Shown here piece by piece: positions 13,001-28,000 of a DNA stretch of 64,000 nt. A program made the position numbers and the translations under genes. The stretch's first letter is position 1. Every line of letters begins with the position of its first letter. The notes below the pieces were generated by a model, which was not told the DNA's origin, searched no databases, and saw nothing but the letters and a program-made list of their open reading frames with translations. The DNA is from Phoronis australis (Eukaryota; Phoronida; Phoronidae): the NCBI GenBank assembly GCA_002633005.1, contig NMRA01000376.1, positions 87,414-151,413 on the forward strand, in the 5' to 3' direction.

Positions 13001-16000
13001 GTAGCCCTGTACTTACTTTGGAGTGATCTCCATGCCTGCACGCTGACTTAAACCAGATGGACGACAGAAACACACCAAATAGCCTGAAAATGAAAAAAAT
13101 CATTGTCCATATACGTCTGTCTGTATCAAAAGTGAGACCTACTGTAGTCCACTGGGCTTGTGCGAGGGTTTCCATTAAGAGATTTTAAAAACCTTGTGAG
13201 AGATACATTGCAATAACAAGATTTTAATCTAGCACCTAGTATATCTCCAAGTGGATGAAGGAATTGCACATCAAGCAAACTCACGAAAATTCATTTGAAC
13301 AGCAGCTTTTAGGGACAAGACACGTGACACGTTTAAGTTAACCTGACGCCACTCTCCATTACAGTAACAACTGCAGTGGACCTGAATTTAGTCAAAAAGT
13401 TAACTTAAATACAATGACAAGTGAACCTTTGCAAATACGCTGCAGACCATTTACCATGTAAATACTAGTCTCACATAGTTCATTGGGAGAGATTTCTCAT
13501 CTTGGGAAGTATTGGCAGATTGTTGTTACATCAGACTCAATAAGTTGGCTTTGAGGGAATCCTCACATAAAGGGCCGAAAGTAATATGGCTGGACAAATA
13601 TAATCCTGCTTCTGCGATCGGACACTAGATGACGACCTTATGGTTACATTGACCAAATGAATGCTTTCAAGCCAACTTACTGTGTCTGTCCTTCATTGTG
13701 AATATTAAATTTTTTTCACCTAATGTAAGTAAGAAACAAGTTGAGAACAGTTTAAAAATCTGAAGGAAAAATTAGTTTTGCCAAGACGGTCGTCAGCACC
13801 TTTAGCTAACCACCATGTTTATAATCTCAGCACTGTAACCTTTATGAAATACGTACAGAACTGCAACTGAAAGAAGACATAATGCAGAACTGAGTTAATT
13901 ACCTGCCCCACAAAATTTTGCACCCGACGTTCGAGGAAACGGGACCGAAGTATCTTGGAAGGCTCCGTAACGATAGAAAGGTCGGGTTGTCGGCATGCTG
14001 TACACAGAGTCGCTGTCTTTAGGAGATTTGTTGTCCAGCTGTAACACACAGAAAAAAGTTTAAAGGTCAGATTCAAGGAATAAAGGGATTTAAAAGTTTA
14101 TCCCCAACAGGTTTTTGTTGCTAATGAAATTTGCAAGAAATGGGATTATAAAGCTTTGGGTGAAAATATTCTCGTCTGCAAAAGTTACAATACAATTTAC
14201 GTGACTGCGGTGCACGTCTTAAGTAGCAAGGCAAAATGAACCATTGTTCTCCGTCATGACACTTGGAGTCAAGCAGAAACCCCCACGATGAAGGCTGAGA
14301 ACAACTGACCAGTCATGACAGGGATAGGTGGAGGAGTTTGATGAAAAGTGTTCCTCCACTAATGATCCAATAAGTAAAAGAACCAGCATGTTGCGAACAA
14401 AGACGCAGGTTATACGGATGCCTATTTGGGTCACCTGTCACAACAATACTAATCGAGACTCGCACTTCAATTGTAATTGCATCATGCAAGGTGAACGAAT
14501 AGTAAGATTTTAGCGAGAACATGCTTTGAAGCCATGTTCAAATATTCAGGAAGACAAGCAATGACTCTATGCAAATGGGCTTTTTGTAATCATTTTTCAA
14601 ATTGGAATTTTAGGTACATAGGCCAGATGCAGGCACTATTCTACAAAGTGCGTTAAAACCCGGTGTTAAAACCACACCCAAGCATGTGCTATCAAAACTG
14701 AAATTTTGACCGATCAAAGATTTAAAAAATTCACCGCTGTTGATGTTGTATCAGAAAACGTAACGCAAAAAACAATACACTGTTGTGTAGTGGATGACAT
14801 GATGCTGCTTATTATACAGTACAAGCAAAAAGTATTGAGACAACATTCCCCATCATGATGGCTGGATGAAAGTTGAATCCATCGTCAGAGTAGACTTCCC
14901 TAATGACCGCGAATGACGAAGAATTGACCGGAAAGTTAGTAAGGTGGCTAAGCCAGTCTGTAATTAGAATTTTGCTGCCCTAATAGCTATTACCAGACAT
15001 TTTTGCTGTTAAGATTTCTGAATTAGCCGTCATGACTGGAAAATGACACCTTGTCCAATTACTTATGTCTCGTGCTGCAATATTGCAGTCATGTACACTG
15101 CCTGGAATTAGGTCAACATTCTGGACATAAATAATACGACAATATAGCTTGGAAGATGGCGAGGACAGATTACAGCTAGGGTGACAAGTCATTTTCACCT
15201 AGAATAAGGTGTGAAAAAAATCTGCAGGTGAAATTAACTGTCATGCCAGGAAATGGTATTATGTTGTTCACTGTACCTAAGACAGGGGCATTGTTTTCAT
15301 ACAAATAATAGATATGCGTTCATCTAGAAAATAAGAAGAAAAGCTGTAGAGTCTGCATCTCATGAAAGAAATGAGAGATTCTGTGACGGAGTTATCAAAA
15401 TTAATATTTTGTGGATGGACAAGTTTTATAAAAAAGCTGTTTGAAGAACTGCAACCCTTAGTAACAAAGGTGCTCGGGTGGGATCGCTCGTAATTATCGA
15501 CAATTTCAAAAGTGCACAAAACTTAATAATAGGAGGGAGGGCTGGCATACACTTTCAACATTTTTCAAAGTTGAAGAATGAGGAGCAGAAAAGTTTCGGA
15601 CGTACCCTTAATGAAGAGGGGGTCTGTAAAAAGAGAAATCAATGCAAATTGTATCACCACACTGTCGCATATGCGATATTTAACATCACGTTCATGATGA
15701 CGCGTTCTAGCAGAACACTCTCTGATTTGGAATGTTATGTTTGTAGTTGAATATTAGTGGAATATATTTATTAATATGTCTTCTATCTTAATTCTACATG
15801 GTGACCTCAACGTGATAGATCAGCAGCAAGTTTATTGAACAGTTGCAAATTTAACGGTAAGCTTAAACAAACAAAATGACCTCGAGAGATGACATAGAAG
15901 CCACAGGAAAGGCTCGTTTACACGGTGTAGAAATACCGAAACAACTTGAATTTTCTAGTAAAAAACTATATGACGAAACACTGACACAGAAAATTCTGAA

Positions 16001-19000
16001 TTGTTACGATGGACTCGAAGAAAAATACCAGGTCGATAAGGTATTAAATGTGGATGGGTCCAGAAGCATGTGTGAAACATGCAAACCACCCCTTTGATGG
16101 TAATGATAACGAGAGGATAAACCCTCTGTGGACATTTTTCGATGGCATTTGTGCCAAGAAGGAAGGCACACAAGAATCGTGGAATGCATCACGGATGAAA
16201 TTAAAGTTTGTCAAGCAGCAAGCCGACAAGCCTGTTGATCAATTTTATGATCGGATAAGGAAGCTGTTACAGCAATGTGAATATCCAAATGACATTTCAA
16301 GCATCATAGAGACTGAAGCCATTAAAAATGGATTCAAAGATGTTAAGATTTTGGAAAAAGACCGCGACAAGTACTCAAGTATTGGACACGGCAAGGGCGA
16401 CGGAGGCAGCACAATGGCACATGCGAGAAGTTGATAAAGTGAGGCAGGAGATCACACAGTGTTCTGATACCGCAGATAATACTGATGAACTTCGACAAAC
16501 TCGCACACGACACATTAATTGCACGAAATGTGGATATATGCACCCACCAAAGCGATGTCCAGCGTTCGGGAAAAAATGCAACCGCTACAAACAGACGAAC
16601 CATTTTGAGCGGTGCTGTCAGCTCAACACTAAACCTGAGAAGCGGGAAACCGAAAAGAGAAGAAAGCATGTGAAACAACTGCACCAAGCTGGAGCCAGTT
16701 ATCAATCTTCTGGAGAGGAAAATTTGTTTGACGACGAGTACGACAGTGCGTCAGTTGAGACTGTAGAGACCCAGGCAGGTGAAATCCATTTTGATGATGA
16801 CCTTGGGCCAGATACCCTATTTGCTGTTGTTAGGATCGAGACATCAGGGAGACAAGTTAGGCTGAAGGGCAAAATTGATACTGGGGCCCAAGTAAATCTC
16901 CTGAATATTGCCACATATAAGAAGCTGTACGGGGCCGATGCAGTCAAGAAACTCCAGAAATCCGCCTGACTGGTTATGGTGGAAAAAGTTTCACCAATCA
17001 TGGCAAGTTTTGGATTGCTCGTGTTTTCCACAACAACGTCGCTGGACATAGGGTACCTTTTTTAACTCAGATTTTGGAAACAATCTATTCTCGTTTAGGT
17101 TCTGCAAAGCAATGAACATAGTGAAAATACTTTGCGATGAGCCCAGTACTTGCAAAGATCGTCACAGTGACTTCGACATAAGTGAAGTCAAGTCAGGAAA
17201 AGACAGAATTGTGTCAAACAATAATCATTCCCGTTACGACTACCATGCCCATGCAGATCGTAGGACTGGATGTTTTCCATCACAAACAGAAGACATATTC
17301 GTGCATTGTCGACTATCACACAGGTTTTCCTTGGATAAGGCACTTGAAAACTCAAGATGCAGCCAGCATCGTGAAGCACGTAAAAGAGACATGCAACAAT
17401 TCGCGTATCCAACACAGATTGTTAGTGACCAAGGCACGCAGTATATGAGTGAAATGTTCCAGGAAATGTGTATGCAGTATAACATAACCCACACGCCTGC
17501 TACACCCCACTCCCAGTGGCAGAATGGTAGATGCGAGAGAACATTGGGAAAGATAAAATTACTCATGGATAAGTCAAAGAATGATGAATTGGCAATAGAC
17601 GATATTCTTTTGATGATACGAGATACCCCGATCAGCCAGAGCATCCCTTCCCCGTTTGAGCTCATGTTCCACAGGAAAGTCAACACAGATTTGCCATGCA
17701 TTCCCTTATACATGTTGGATACAGCTCTTTCTGAACAGGCTGGTCAGCGTTCAGTCCTATATGCTGAAGCGAAGAACAAGACAGTCGAGAAACGATCCCT
17801 GTCCGTTAGAGGAAAGCGAACCCATGTCATTCCTCAAGAACCCCTCAGATCGGCCTAATAAGTGGTCACGCGGAATTGTGACATCTGTGGATGGGGAAAG
17901 GTCATACACGGTCATAGACAGTCAGACTGGAGGAGAATACCAAAGAAATAGGGTGCACATAAAGCCAGTGTAGTGTCAGAGGTCCCGTTACAAGATCCCC
18001 TAGAGTAGCCGAGGGAGACGACTAGAACATCTAGCAACCGCGACTACAAAGCTGCACCTGTTGCCAAACCTTCAGCAGATGTTCCGTTACAGGACCCTGC
18101 AGAGGGGACGTGGGACACCGCTAGAGCACTTGATAATTGCGACAACGAAGTCACACCCGTTGCCCATCCTAGGCGAGAGATTAGACTTCCTGAGCGGTAC
18201 AAGGATTTTGCTCTTAGTTAGAAACACTTGGACGTTTTGTACACCATTGTAGTTAATCGTTAGTTTTCTAGTTCTTGTTTTGTTAAGAGGGGAGATGTCA
18301 CATACGCGAGATTTAACATCACGTTCATGATGACGCGTTCTAGCAGAACGCTCTCTGATTTGGAACGTTATGTTAGTAGTTGAATATTAGTGGAATATGT
18401 ACACACACACAATCCCATACTGTTCTAAGCATTAAATTTAATTGTTTCGTCAAAAACGTCACACAGTAAAGCTAATAGTTCAATGCATAATTCCCCGCAT
18501 TGAGGTAATACAACTTACAGTGAGAGTCTCCAAACTAGAGGCCAGTAGTCTCAAGCAAGGCTCTAAGCAAGAGCGATTGCGCTTGACACGCTGTGATGAA
18601 GCCTCGCGCAGAATCTGCAATCAACAAATTAATGTTCACATTAGTTGATTACAAGAAATCGCATTTAACATGTTCTTATCAAAATGACTTAATGCTTATT
18701 AAACGACATAGGCAAGAAATTCAATTTTGGGAAAATAGGTGACCTTTACACTAATGACAAACCTCGCGGGCTCACACAGCCCGCATCAAGCAGTGTTATT
18801 CCCCAGCAACACGTAACGATACTTACTGGACATGGTTCAGTGATTTGCAGCGAATCATTTTCGCCACAAAACTCGTTTCTAAAAACATTTTGGCAATTTT
18901 CAAGCTACTTCATATTCACATCATCGCTATATGTTGTGTTTCTAACTAATTTGGTCAAGCAATCACAGAGATAAGTAATTAGTCTGCAATTTCTACTTTA

Positions 19001-22000
19001 AAATAATAAGGTGAACCCTAATTTGAGTAAAGAATAAGGTAATGTTGTTCCATCCACGTTTATCAAATCACGTCTGCTTACTGCACAGCTAAGTTGCAAA
19101 AATAACCAATTTGCGACTAAGCGCAATGACGTCATACTCAATTGTGACAAAAGCTCAACAAAAACACTATTTTACTACCCCAAGAGTTCGACTGAACTGC
19201 CCAATAATTCTGACAAGGCGTTTATTCAAGTTTGGTAGAGTATGGCAGAGTTCCGTCGAAGTCTGTCCAGTTTATTTTGAAACTACTGTATCGACAGTTT
19301 CATTTCGAGCCAAGCTGGTAGTCCAGTCAACAGATTGACTTACCTTGAGTAACTTCATCTGTGTCTGTTTGTTGATGGAGGTCCGTTTGCCAAACTGGAA
19401 GGAGGGCAGTGCCTTGTTGGGGTACTGTGCCGGAAACATGATGATGAGATGTACCTGACTCACCCCACTGTGAGCTGTCACTGAACAAGTACGCTGGACT
19501 GCATCCATCTGGGAAACAGCAGTCATATAGCCAGAGGACATACATTAACTTACTTCCTAGACCAATAACACACCAAGCTAAAATCTTGTTTTTATATTGT
19601 TAGATAATGTCAGATTTTTTCTGTTTTGACAATTGAACATATTTTAAAGGACTGTGAAAAATTACAGAATCTAAAGAACCATTCATGACGCCCCCATTCA
19701 AATTTTTCAGCATTCTTTGGGGATATTAAGACTACTCAGATAAATGTTCTGTAGTGCGGTTGGGTAAACAAGTCAAATCGTCCCATTCTGATGCTCAGGG
19801 TGGTTACACAACAAAGATTGGAACATATCAACAAAGGAACAGCACATATAACGAACACAATTTCGCTTTGCTTCAGTTGAAATTAGCCAATTTTTGCCAT
19901 TGAAACAACAAAAAGTTCAATATAATGATGGGTTTAGTTTTTGTAGACCGTCGTGCCTAAAATGGTCACAAAAGAATGTTACCATGAACAGAAAGCAGCT
20001 AACACTGACATCCATCTATCTGTTCCCTAATCTCCAAACGCAAGAAGCCAGTCATAAATGTACAAGCACAATGGTAAAGAACTACACTGTAATATCAACT
20101 GGCAAGAAGCATTAAGAGATGTCGGTTGGGAAATGAGATGTAGCACCTAATGTCTAAATCAAACTGACAATTACTAATTTAATCTTTTGAATGTAAAGAG
20201 TACAATGTTATTATACATACATCCTCCACTTCAAGATTAGGTATCTGCAAATTGACCAATGAAAATTCTTGTTGCAAAGTCCTCGGCTGGTGTGGTGACA
20301 CAGATGAACTAGCCCTGTCTATTGTCTGGTCTGTGGGTGTGCATGACAAAGCAAGACCTGGAGAAACAAGAACTCAAAATGAAAGGCAACAACTGAACGA
20401 TTTTAATTAACAGCGTTAACCCACATTTGAATTTCTTCTTCTGATAAATAAGAAATCAAGACAAATCAAAACTTGCCATTGATTATAAGTACAGTGATTG
20501 TGTTCCAAAATTGTAGTCACAGCTGTGAACCTGAGATGTCATGCCATGAGAATAGCATTTACAGACCTTGGTAAACCAAGACTAGCACTGGAGAGGTGCT
20601 TTACTCCAGTCAAGTAACAAGTCAAGCCTATTCATTAAGACATGCCAAAGCGTGTAAATTTTTGTTAAAAAGTGGTGTGCCAGTAATTATTTCTACCAGA
20701 TTTAGTTTACTGCATTGGAAACACAAAGAGTGAGATAATAAGCTGTGTGTAGGTGATCAGGTTGAGTGGAGTGTAATTCGTAAAATGCAACTTGTAAGTC
20801 ATGTGGAGGGGTAATCATGTTTTAAGAGGATCTTCAACAACACACATCTTAGAAAGTCAGGTAGCAATAAAATTATACTAGAGTCAGGGGTCTATAATGT
20901 TTTTACGCAAAACTCAAAATTATTTTTGGCATTTTCTATTCTACGCTTGTGCAAACTCAAGATAAGATGCCTTTATTAATTTGTGCTCATTGTTTACACA
21001 ATACACTTAATGTCCCCTACATCCATGCTACAAACTGCTGCAAAAGCTTGAAGTTTGGAGAAAGAACTTGACATTTCAAGTTCACACTCAAACTTTAAGC
21101 ATTAATGCTGGGGTCACCAAGTGCAAACTAGAATTAAGATATTCACCTATGCCATTACATGCACTCCAGCATATAATAATAGATATTTATCTCGAGTTTG
21201 CACAAAAGTATGGACAATGACAAAAATTATTTCAAATTTGATTTCCACTAAAAAGACCCCAGTTCCAGATCTGTTATCATTTAAGTGCCAGCAGGCCGCT
21301 GCCTTAACTCAAGAACTACACCCTATATCCAACATGACTCACTATCAACATCTTCCTCATCTGAGAGTGAGTCAACACCGAGCCTCATCCCATCTCCAGG
21401 CTACTGCCACAACTGAAGCCCTTCACCTATGTCCAACACATGGTGACTCACCTAATTGATCATCATCCTCTTCTGACAACGAGTCGGCACAAAGCTCCAG
21501 TTCATCTCCAGGTTGTTGCACAGACTCCAGCTCTGCACCTGTGTCCAGCACATCATGACCACAAAGCTGCAAGGCAAGACAATGCATAGTGACTAGTACG
21601 GCCTTATAATTTGGGTAGACCACATGGCAGTGCCTGTGTAGCTCAGTGGTTAGTAAAGTGGACACTCAACTGAAAGGCTGTGGGTTCCATCCCTGCCTAA
21701 TGCAGTCACGTGGCTGTGTCCTTGGACAAAGCACTGGACCTGTGTTGCTTCAGTCCACTAAATATGAATGATTACCAGCCAAGGCTGGCACATAAACTGC
21801 AATAGACCCTCAACCCATCCATTCCAATGCCACTCTACTGAACCAAGAGTCACCAGCCAACATGATGGTGATACTTATTGCTTCCCACAAAGTCCAAATC
21901 AATCACAGTTCATGTTGATTAATACATTCAGTATTAATATGTCCGCCCTTACAATTCCAAAATTTTTGGGGTTTGTTTCAATTACTTGGTGCACGTGAAA

Positions 22001-25000
22001 ACAGCCCTGAAATCACAAAAAACCTTGGCTTGAAAAAATAACGAACTGTCCGTTCTGGACAAAACCAGAGATCACACCTATCTTGACCAAGGAACAAAAT
22101 GAGACGGTTTCCAAGAGTAAGTGGAATGAATCAAAGCCTGTTTTTGACAGAATGCACTTAATACTAGCTTAATGCCGCTTTAAATAGAGGAAAAGCAGAC
22201 ATACCCTTTGAAGAAATGGTTCAATCTTCCATATTCTGAGGCTCTGATCCCTAGACCACGTCACAAGTTGATAATCGTTTTCATCTGGAATAATTCAACA
22301 AACACTGAAAGGTATGAAACGACGTCAACACTGTTTCCACATGGTCAACCAAAGAGATGGTAGCTCTTTCCTTATTTTCTCAGTTGACAACTTTGTAAAA
22401 GGGCCGAAAATCAATCTTAACGAGGCTCTATCAATGTGTCATCAAATGTGTTCAAAGAATTAAACACGTTTTCAAAAAAAAAAATAACTTGAATTTCTGA
22501 TGTTGCACTAACAAAATGCCTGCCAGTTTTTAAAATGAATTGAAATTTTTCAGTCACGATTGATTGGTTTTGAGTTGTTTAGAATTGAAACTAGGAAAGA
22601 TTTTGCAGGTTTCCATAAATAATGACAATGTTTTCTACAAACACATTGAGGTCATTGGCATTCACTTGCTAAAGATTCAGACTTTTTTGGGATACCGCTT
22701 TAATTTCAACCAACACATTGTGGTTTTTGAGGATTTCTTATACAACCTAGATCAAAGATCATGATTGGTTTCAATGTATAAATTACATTAAAATATATTG
22801 GTTTCATTTGAATTTTATCATCTTATACATCAAACTTGCCATACATAAAGTACTCTGGCATTTGTTAACAATGGCTCCTTCTACCTCCAAAACTTACAAA
22901 GATACAGCGACGTAAACCTCCTTAAAATTTAGGATTTCTGAAAATGTTCAATGGCTTTCTGTACCTGATGGAGGCAAATTTTTAAACCAAAACACAATGT
23001 GAGGTGACTCAATACATAATCACACAGCACCAAACCAACACAGCCTCTCCTACAAAAATGTTATCCTGGGCTTTTCTCATAAACAAGGCACTTTTAAAAA
23101 CATGATTTTACTGTTGGGTAAACAGTTTATTTCGTGTCAGAACTTTGTATCGAAAAGATTGCTATCGAGCACTTTTATTAAGTCCATCAAACATTATTAT
23201 TTGAGTAAAAAGTATAGGACTCACAAAAATTCAAATTTCAAATTAAAAAGATGGTGTAGCTTTCACATTATTTTAACCAGCAGGATTAAGCATTCGTGGG
23301 CGTGTCTGACCGCGTGTTCTTTTGTAAAATGTAGAAACGGAAAAAAAACAGTCTCACTTACTCTGGTCTTTATTCCTCCACTGAAACTCCAGCACTACGT
23401 CACTGTGTCCTACAAACGTGTGCGCTGGCTGTGTCAGATCCTCTAGGCACCACAAGAACAAACTGTTCTCCCCACGCCGTAGCTGCGGCACATTGACTGA
23501 CACCAGACCCTGGCCAAATGGCTGCAATAGGGGCACAAGTGGTACCGTTCAAAAATACAGGAAAAATACAAATAGAAGCTGTACTTTCTTTCCACCACAG
23601 ATTATGCGCAGTGAACCGTGAATAACCTAGAGATGAATTCGGGCAATCGATTCACGACTAGTCTTTTTGTCAGAGCTGGTTACATCAAATGCATCAGTGT
23701 GCTCTGGGTATTACAGGCTATTACCTGATGTTATCAGAACTGGCTTGAGCCTGTTACTCCTGTTTCATAACACTACTCTCACTATGCCAATGGTGGGTTG
23801 CGGGGGATCAAACAGGTTCTGATGTGAAACCAAAAAATAGAATGATAATGAACATTATACATGATTAGGAGCTTACAGACAAGACGGTGTATTTTGCCGA
23901 ATATCTACTATAGACTTTTAACTCAGCAGTAAAAGCATATATTCTCTGAAATTAGAAAGCCAGAAGAATTTGTCTACTTTTCGTAAATTTAACAAAAAAG
24001 ATAACCAAACAATGGTGTCAAATAATGTAACCAAATTTTGGTTTTTATAAATGTTCAAGATGAAATTTCAGAAAGTCTGTTTCAGTTTTCTGAATTATCA
24101 TTTCGTTAGCTTTTACTTTTTTCATAAAAATAAAATTCTATTTTGATACCATAAGCGAAACATTTTATTACTAAGCATTTGCAGAACAATTCAAAAAGTA
24201 CAGTTAAGTTTCATACAAATCCAATCAGCCATTTCTGAAATATGATGTGAGCCAAAGATGCACATCTCCACGGTCCTACATAACCTAAAGTCTGGTATGA
24301 AACTGACAGAGTGTGCTTAAAATTTCCTTGCCACAGCAGCTTTGTTTTTAGATGTTATTAGAAAATAGACTTGAGACTTTAAAGAAGTGGAACAAATTTT
24401 ACAAGAGCTGATCAGCACTCTGAAATTCAAATATAGAATCAGAATCACTTACAATACATGGTTTATTATCGCCATGGAGATGAGCAAGAACCTACTTAAC
24501 TTGACGGCCTGTTTTGCAATTTCAATACACCACACAACGAAAGAACGTCAAATATCCACCACGCAACAGAGACTCCTGTTGCCAGACAGAAATTACGCTG
24601 GCAGAACTAAGATATTACGTGAGAAGTCTAACTGCAGCCAATGTTTGTGATACCCCTGAAAATGACATCCTTCCCTCCCTTTCTTGAACCAGGCACAACC
24701 TGCATGCATCAGCGTGTACTTACAGTGAACCTAGCCCGCCAAACTGGGCTGCTGGAAGACAGCATAGCTTCGTGCTTCTTGGGACTGTCTATGTTCCACA
24801 ACTGCGGAGAAATCAAATGAAACTTATGGAAGAAACAAGTGTTGAAAATACTGGAAAACGTATCTACTAGGTTAAAGCGTGAATCTGTAGATTGTACACA
24901 CGGTCTAAAACTTCTTGTTATGAGTTGTTTGATGAACTAGTAGGTCAACCAATACAAGCTTTCTGTCAACCACTTACTGTATCAGTTGGAAGATTAATCT

Positions 25001-28000
25001 CAGCTTTTTGTTTTAGTAATTAGATTAGAAATGACTTCTGGGTTTGAGAAGAATTGATTTGCTTCAGATCAAACCCACTAAGGTAGTTGCCACAGCAGAT
25101 TAGCATGGATGTCAGGGCAATTTCCACGCCATTTTTCTAACAAATTTCAATCATCTGCAAATTCTAAGCCACTATGCAGACAAGTTATCCACTCCAAGCC
25201 CAAAATTGGTGTAAATAAGTATTTACAGACATGCTCAGCAAAGTAGTTACCGTTTGGAACACAAGTCTACCTACTGTTTGCAAAACAAAACATTACCTAG
25301 TGGTAGATGAAAGTCCTCAATAAACCAAAACACAGAGCTGGGTGCTAACGAACGCAGAAACATTCAATTGATGAAAGAAGTCGACAGTATATGTCGAAAT
25401 ATCAACATGTTCCAGACAAATGTCTTATTTCCCACGCCATTTAAGCAACACCACCTTTGCAACAAAGTTGATGTCGTGATTTGAAAGGAGGTCAAAGTTA
25501 AACTTACCTACTAACAAAGTTTTAAGTCACTGTAATTCTGTAGTCTTTGACGGTTTATTCTAGCAGAAGAGGAAACAGAAAAAGGGATCATGGGGTTTTT
25601 GGAACTGGTCTTTTTTAATGACAAATTTCTTTAATTTTGAAGGAACCATCAACACAACAGTGTTATGTTACAATCCAGACATGTTTGAAACAGCTGTGAA
25701 ATAGCACATTCCAAATATGTTTGAAAACAGTCATTCGTCTTTGAGAAAACCAGAAGCAAAACCAGCAGACTTGAGTAGCACAGGTTTCTAACTTGTGTCA
25801 ACTGACAACTCACTTTGACTGTACAGTCTTGGCTGGACGTGGCGAGACAACTGTAGTTGAAGGGACTCCAGTCCAAACCGTGAATTTTGGACAGGTGACC
25901 TGCGATATACTGCACAGGAGACGTCTGCTTCTGAAAACATCAAGAAATTGGAATTCATTACAGAACCAATACTCTTTACTGTCTAGTGTAATTCTGTAAG
26001 TAAGACTTATTGGTCTTCTCACACATATGGTCACGATCAGGGAGAGCAGGGAGAGCAGGAAGAGATCTTTTCAGACTATAGGTCTCACAGGGCATGTACG
26101 AAAACTAATCATTCTTACTTATACGATATCAACGCTCTGATTTATGACAATACAACTGAACACTAAGTGTGCGAATATTACATTCTGTCACATAAGGTTT
26201 CTGAAGGACATATATCCCCACATACCCTGGGGTCCCAGATCCTGATGTCTGTGTCGTGGGCTGTTGCAATGAGATTTGGGGACACTCTATTCCACTTGAT
26301 CTGGGATGAGCCAGCCACAGCTTGCAATGATATGCTCGGCTTTCGAGTATCCCTGAAACAAAACCAAGTTCAACTTTGATGACCAATACAAATCGGTTCA
26401 CGGAGTTTCGTAGTCTGGCTGTAGGTTTTAATGATAAGAGTATACTAAAACAAAGTCATGAAAACATTCTCTTGTTTTACTCAAGATTAGTTGTAATACG
26501 CTTAAGGAAACCACGTTCACTGGGGGGGTCTGGGCATGGTGGAATGAAAACAATTAAAATGCACTCAGACGGTGGTTAACAACCAAGGTATGTTAAGATA
26601 CAAACCCTACAGCAGAGCCACCTGAAGTATAACAAGCACTTGTCATGTCGTGCCAAAATGTCTGAACCACATGCATAAAAGTAATAACACATACCTCATG
26701 TCCCATATAAAAGTGAACGTGTCTGCAGAGCACGTGGCCAACACATGGGGGTCAAATGGCGACCACTCCAAGTCACTACAAGTAAGTACGGTTTGAAAGG
26801 CATGAGTTGCTAGCAAATAGAACTCAGTGTTAAATCGTGGATTGTGAGAAAACTATTACTGAAGGTAATTAAATATTCACCTATTCACTACAACATGTGA
26901 CAAATAAGTAAAAGTTGAATGCCTTTATTTTTAAATAAATAAAATACATGCTGGAATGCTGTACAGTTACCGATGGATAAGAATATAAAATAGTAAAAAT
27001 AGTAAAATTAAAACGACGAGCGATGGAGGGGAATATTTTAATATATTTTAGTACTGATGCTTGTTGCTTTATTTTTACTATATTCTTTTATTTTTGGGGA
27101 AGTCACTAACGTAGGTCCAGGATTTTTAGAACCGGATTGATGCCCACGGAGGAAACCCATTCTCAAAATGTGGGACTCCTGCAAGTGACCATTACAGACC
27201 ATTTTCCCATCAAAACTATGCAGTTTTATATCATCAACAATGGGTATAGTATCACCGTCAAAATTACATCTAGTATGGAAGGCAGCCCTTCAAAATGGAT
27301 AAATGACACTTTGGACAATAAGCTAATGTGTGACGTAACAGCAAAAATACAGGGAGTAACTGTACTTAAAGATACCAACATCCGTGAAATAATGTTATTC
27401 ATAAAACAATGGCTTCTACTATTATTACAAGTTAAAATTCTTCAATTACTGCTTCTATGGCTGTCTATTAGCTGGAACTTTGCCAAGTATTTTGAATACT
27501 CACTGTGACAACATAAACTTGACGCATGACACAATAACATTCATAATATATTTTATTGCGAAAAAACATCTATTTCAGTAGCTTAATAGTTTTAGTCATA
27601 AAGTATGTGAACTTTGGCAAGGTTGATAAAGTACTAGTCAGTGATTTGTAGTTCAATGAACTCACCTGATGACCCTTGTGTGACCTTTCAGTGTTGCCTT
27701 GGTAGTGACCTGGACAGTCTCCCACTCCATCACCTCAGCCACCTGGTTTGTCTGCATCAAGACATGACTGTTATACAAACGTGTTTTCAATAGTTTAATA
27801 ATTGTAGAAGCATTAAGAACAAGTGAAAAGATGCACAAAAACACCCAATAGCCATTTTCTAAATGTGGAGGCGACATGATGAAATACGCCTTGTCACTAG
27901 ATGGCGATAGGGTAGTTAGTGGAGAGAACAGCTGCATAAATGATCACGGGTGAAATTCTGTCCCCCAATTTCACACTGTTAAACTGAACTCCCACAAGGT

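Larger units (their letters stand above)
15663..18403 (+). mobile_element. Defective Gypsy-type LTR retrotransposon lacking reverse transcriptase, in a WDR59 intron
   Basis: The left LTR spans 15663-15798 (TGTCGCAT...TTCTACA) and the right LTR 18296-18403 (TGTCACAT...TGTACA). They share about 100 bp, and the right copy lacks roughly 28 bp near its 3' end. A likely primer-binding site (tggtgacctcaacgtg) follows the left LTR directly, and a polypurine tract (aagaggggaga) precedes the right LTR. The 5-bp sequence cacac flanks both ends, although the right flank is a CA run. Gag, protease and integrase remnants are present, but the whole reverse transcriptase/RNase H segment is missing. The element is antisense to WDR59. 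Confidence 0.88.

Noticed and set aside
15277-15750. Gene just left of the Gypsy-type element
   Set aside because: The two opposing frames overlap, run into the LTR and show no family features.
21631-21700. tRNA gene
   Set aside because: A and B boxes are present, but the arms do not pair into a cloverleaf and a SINE tail follows.
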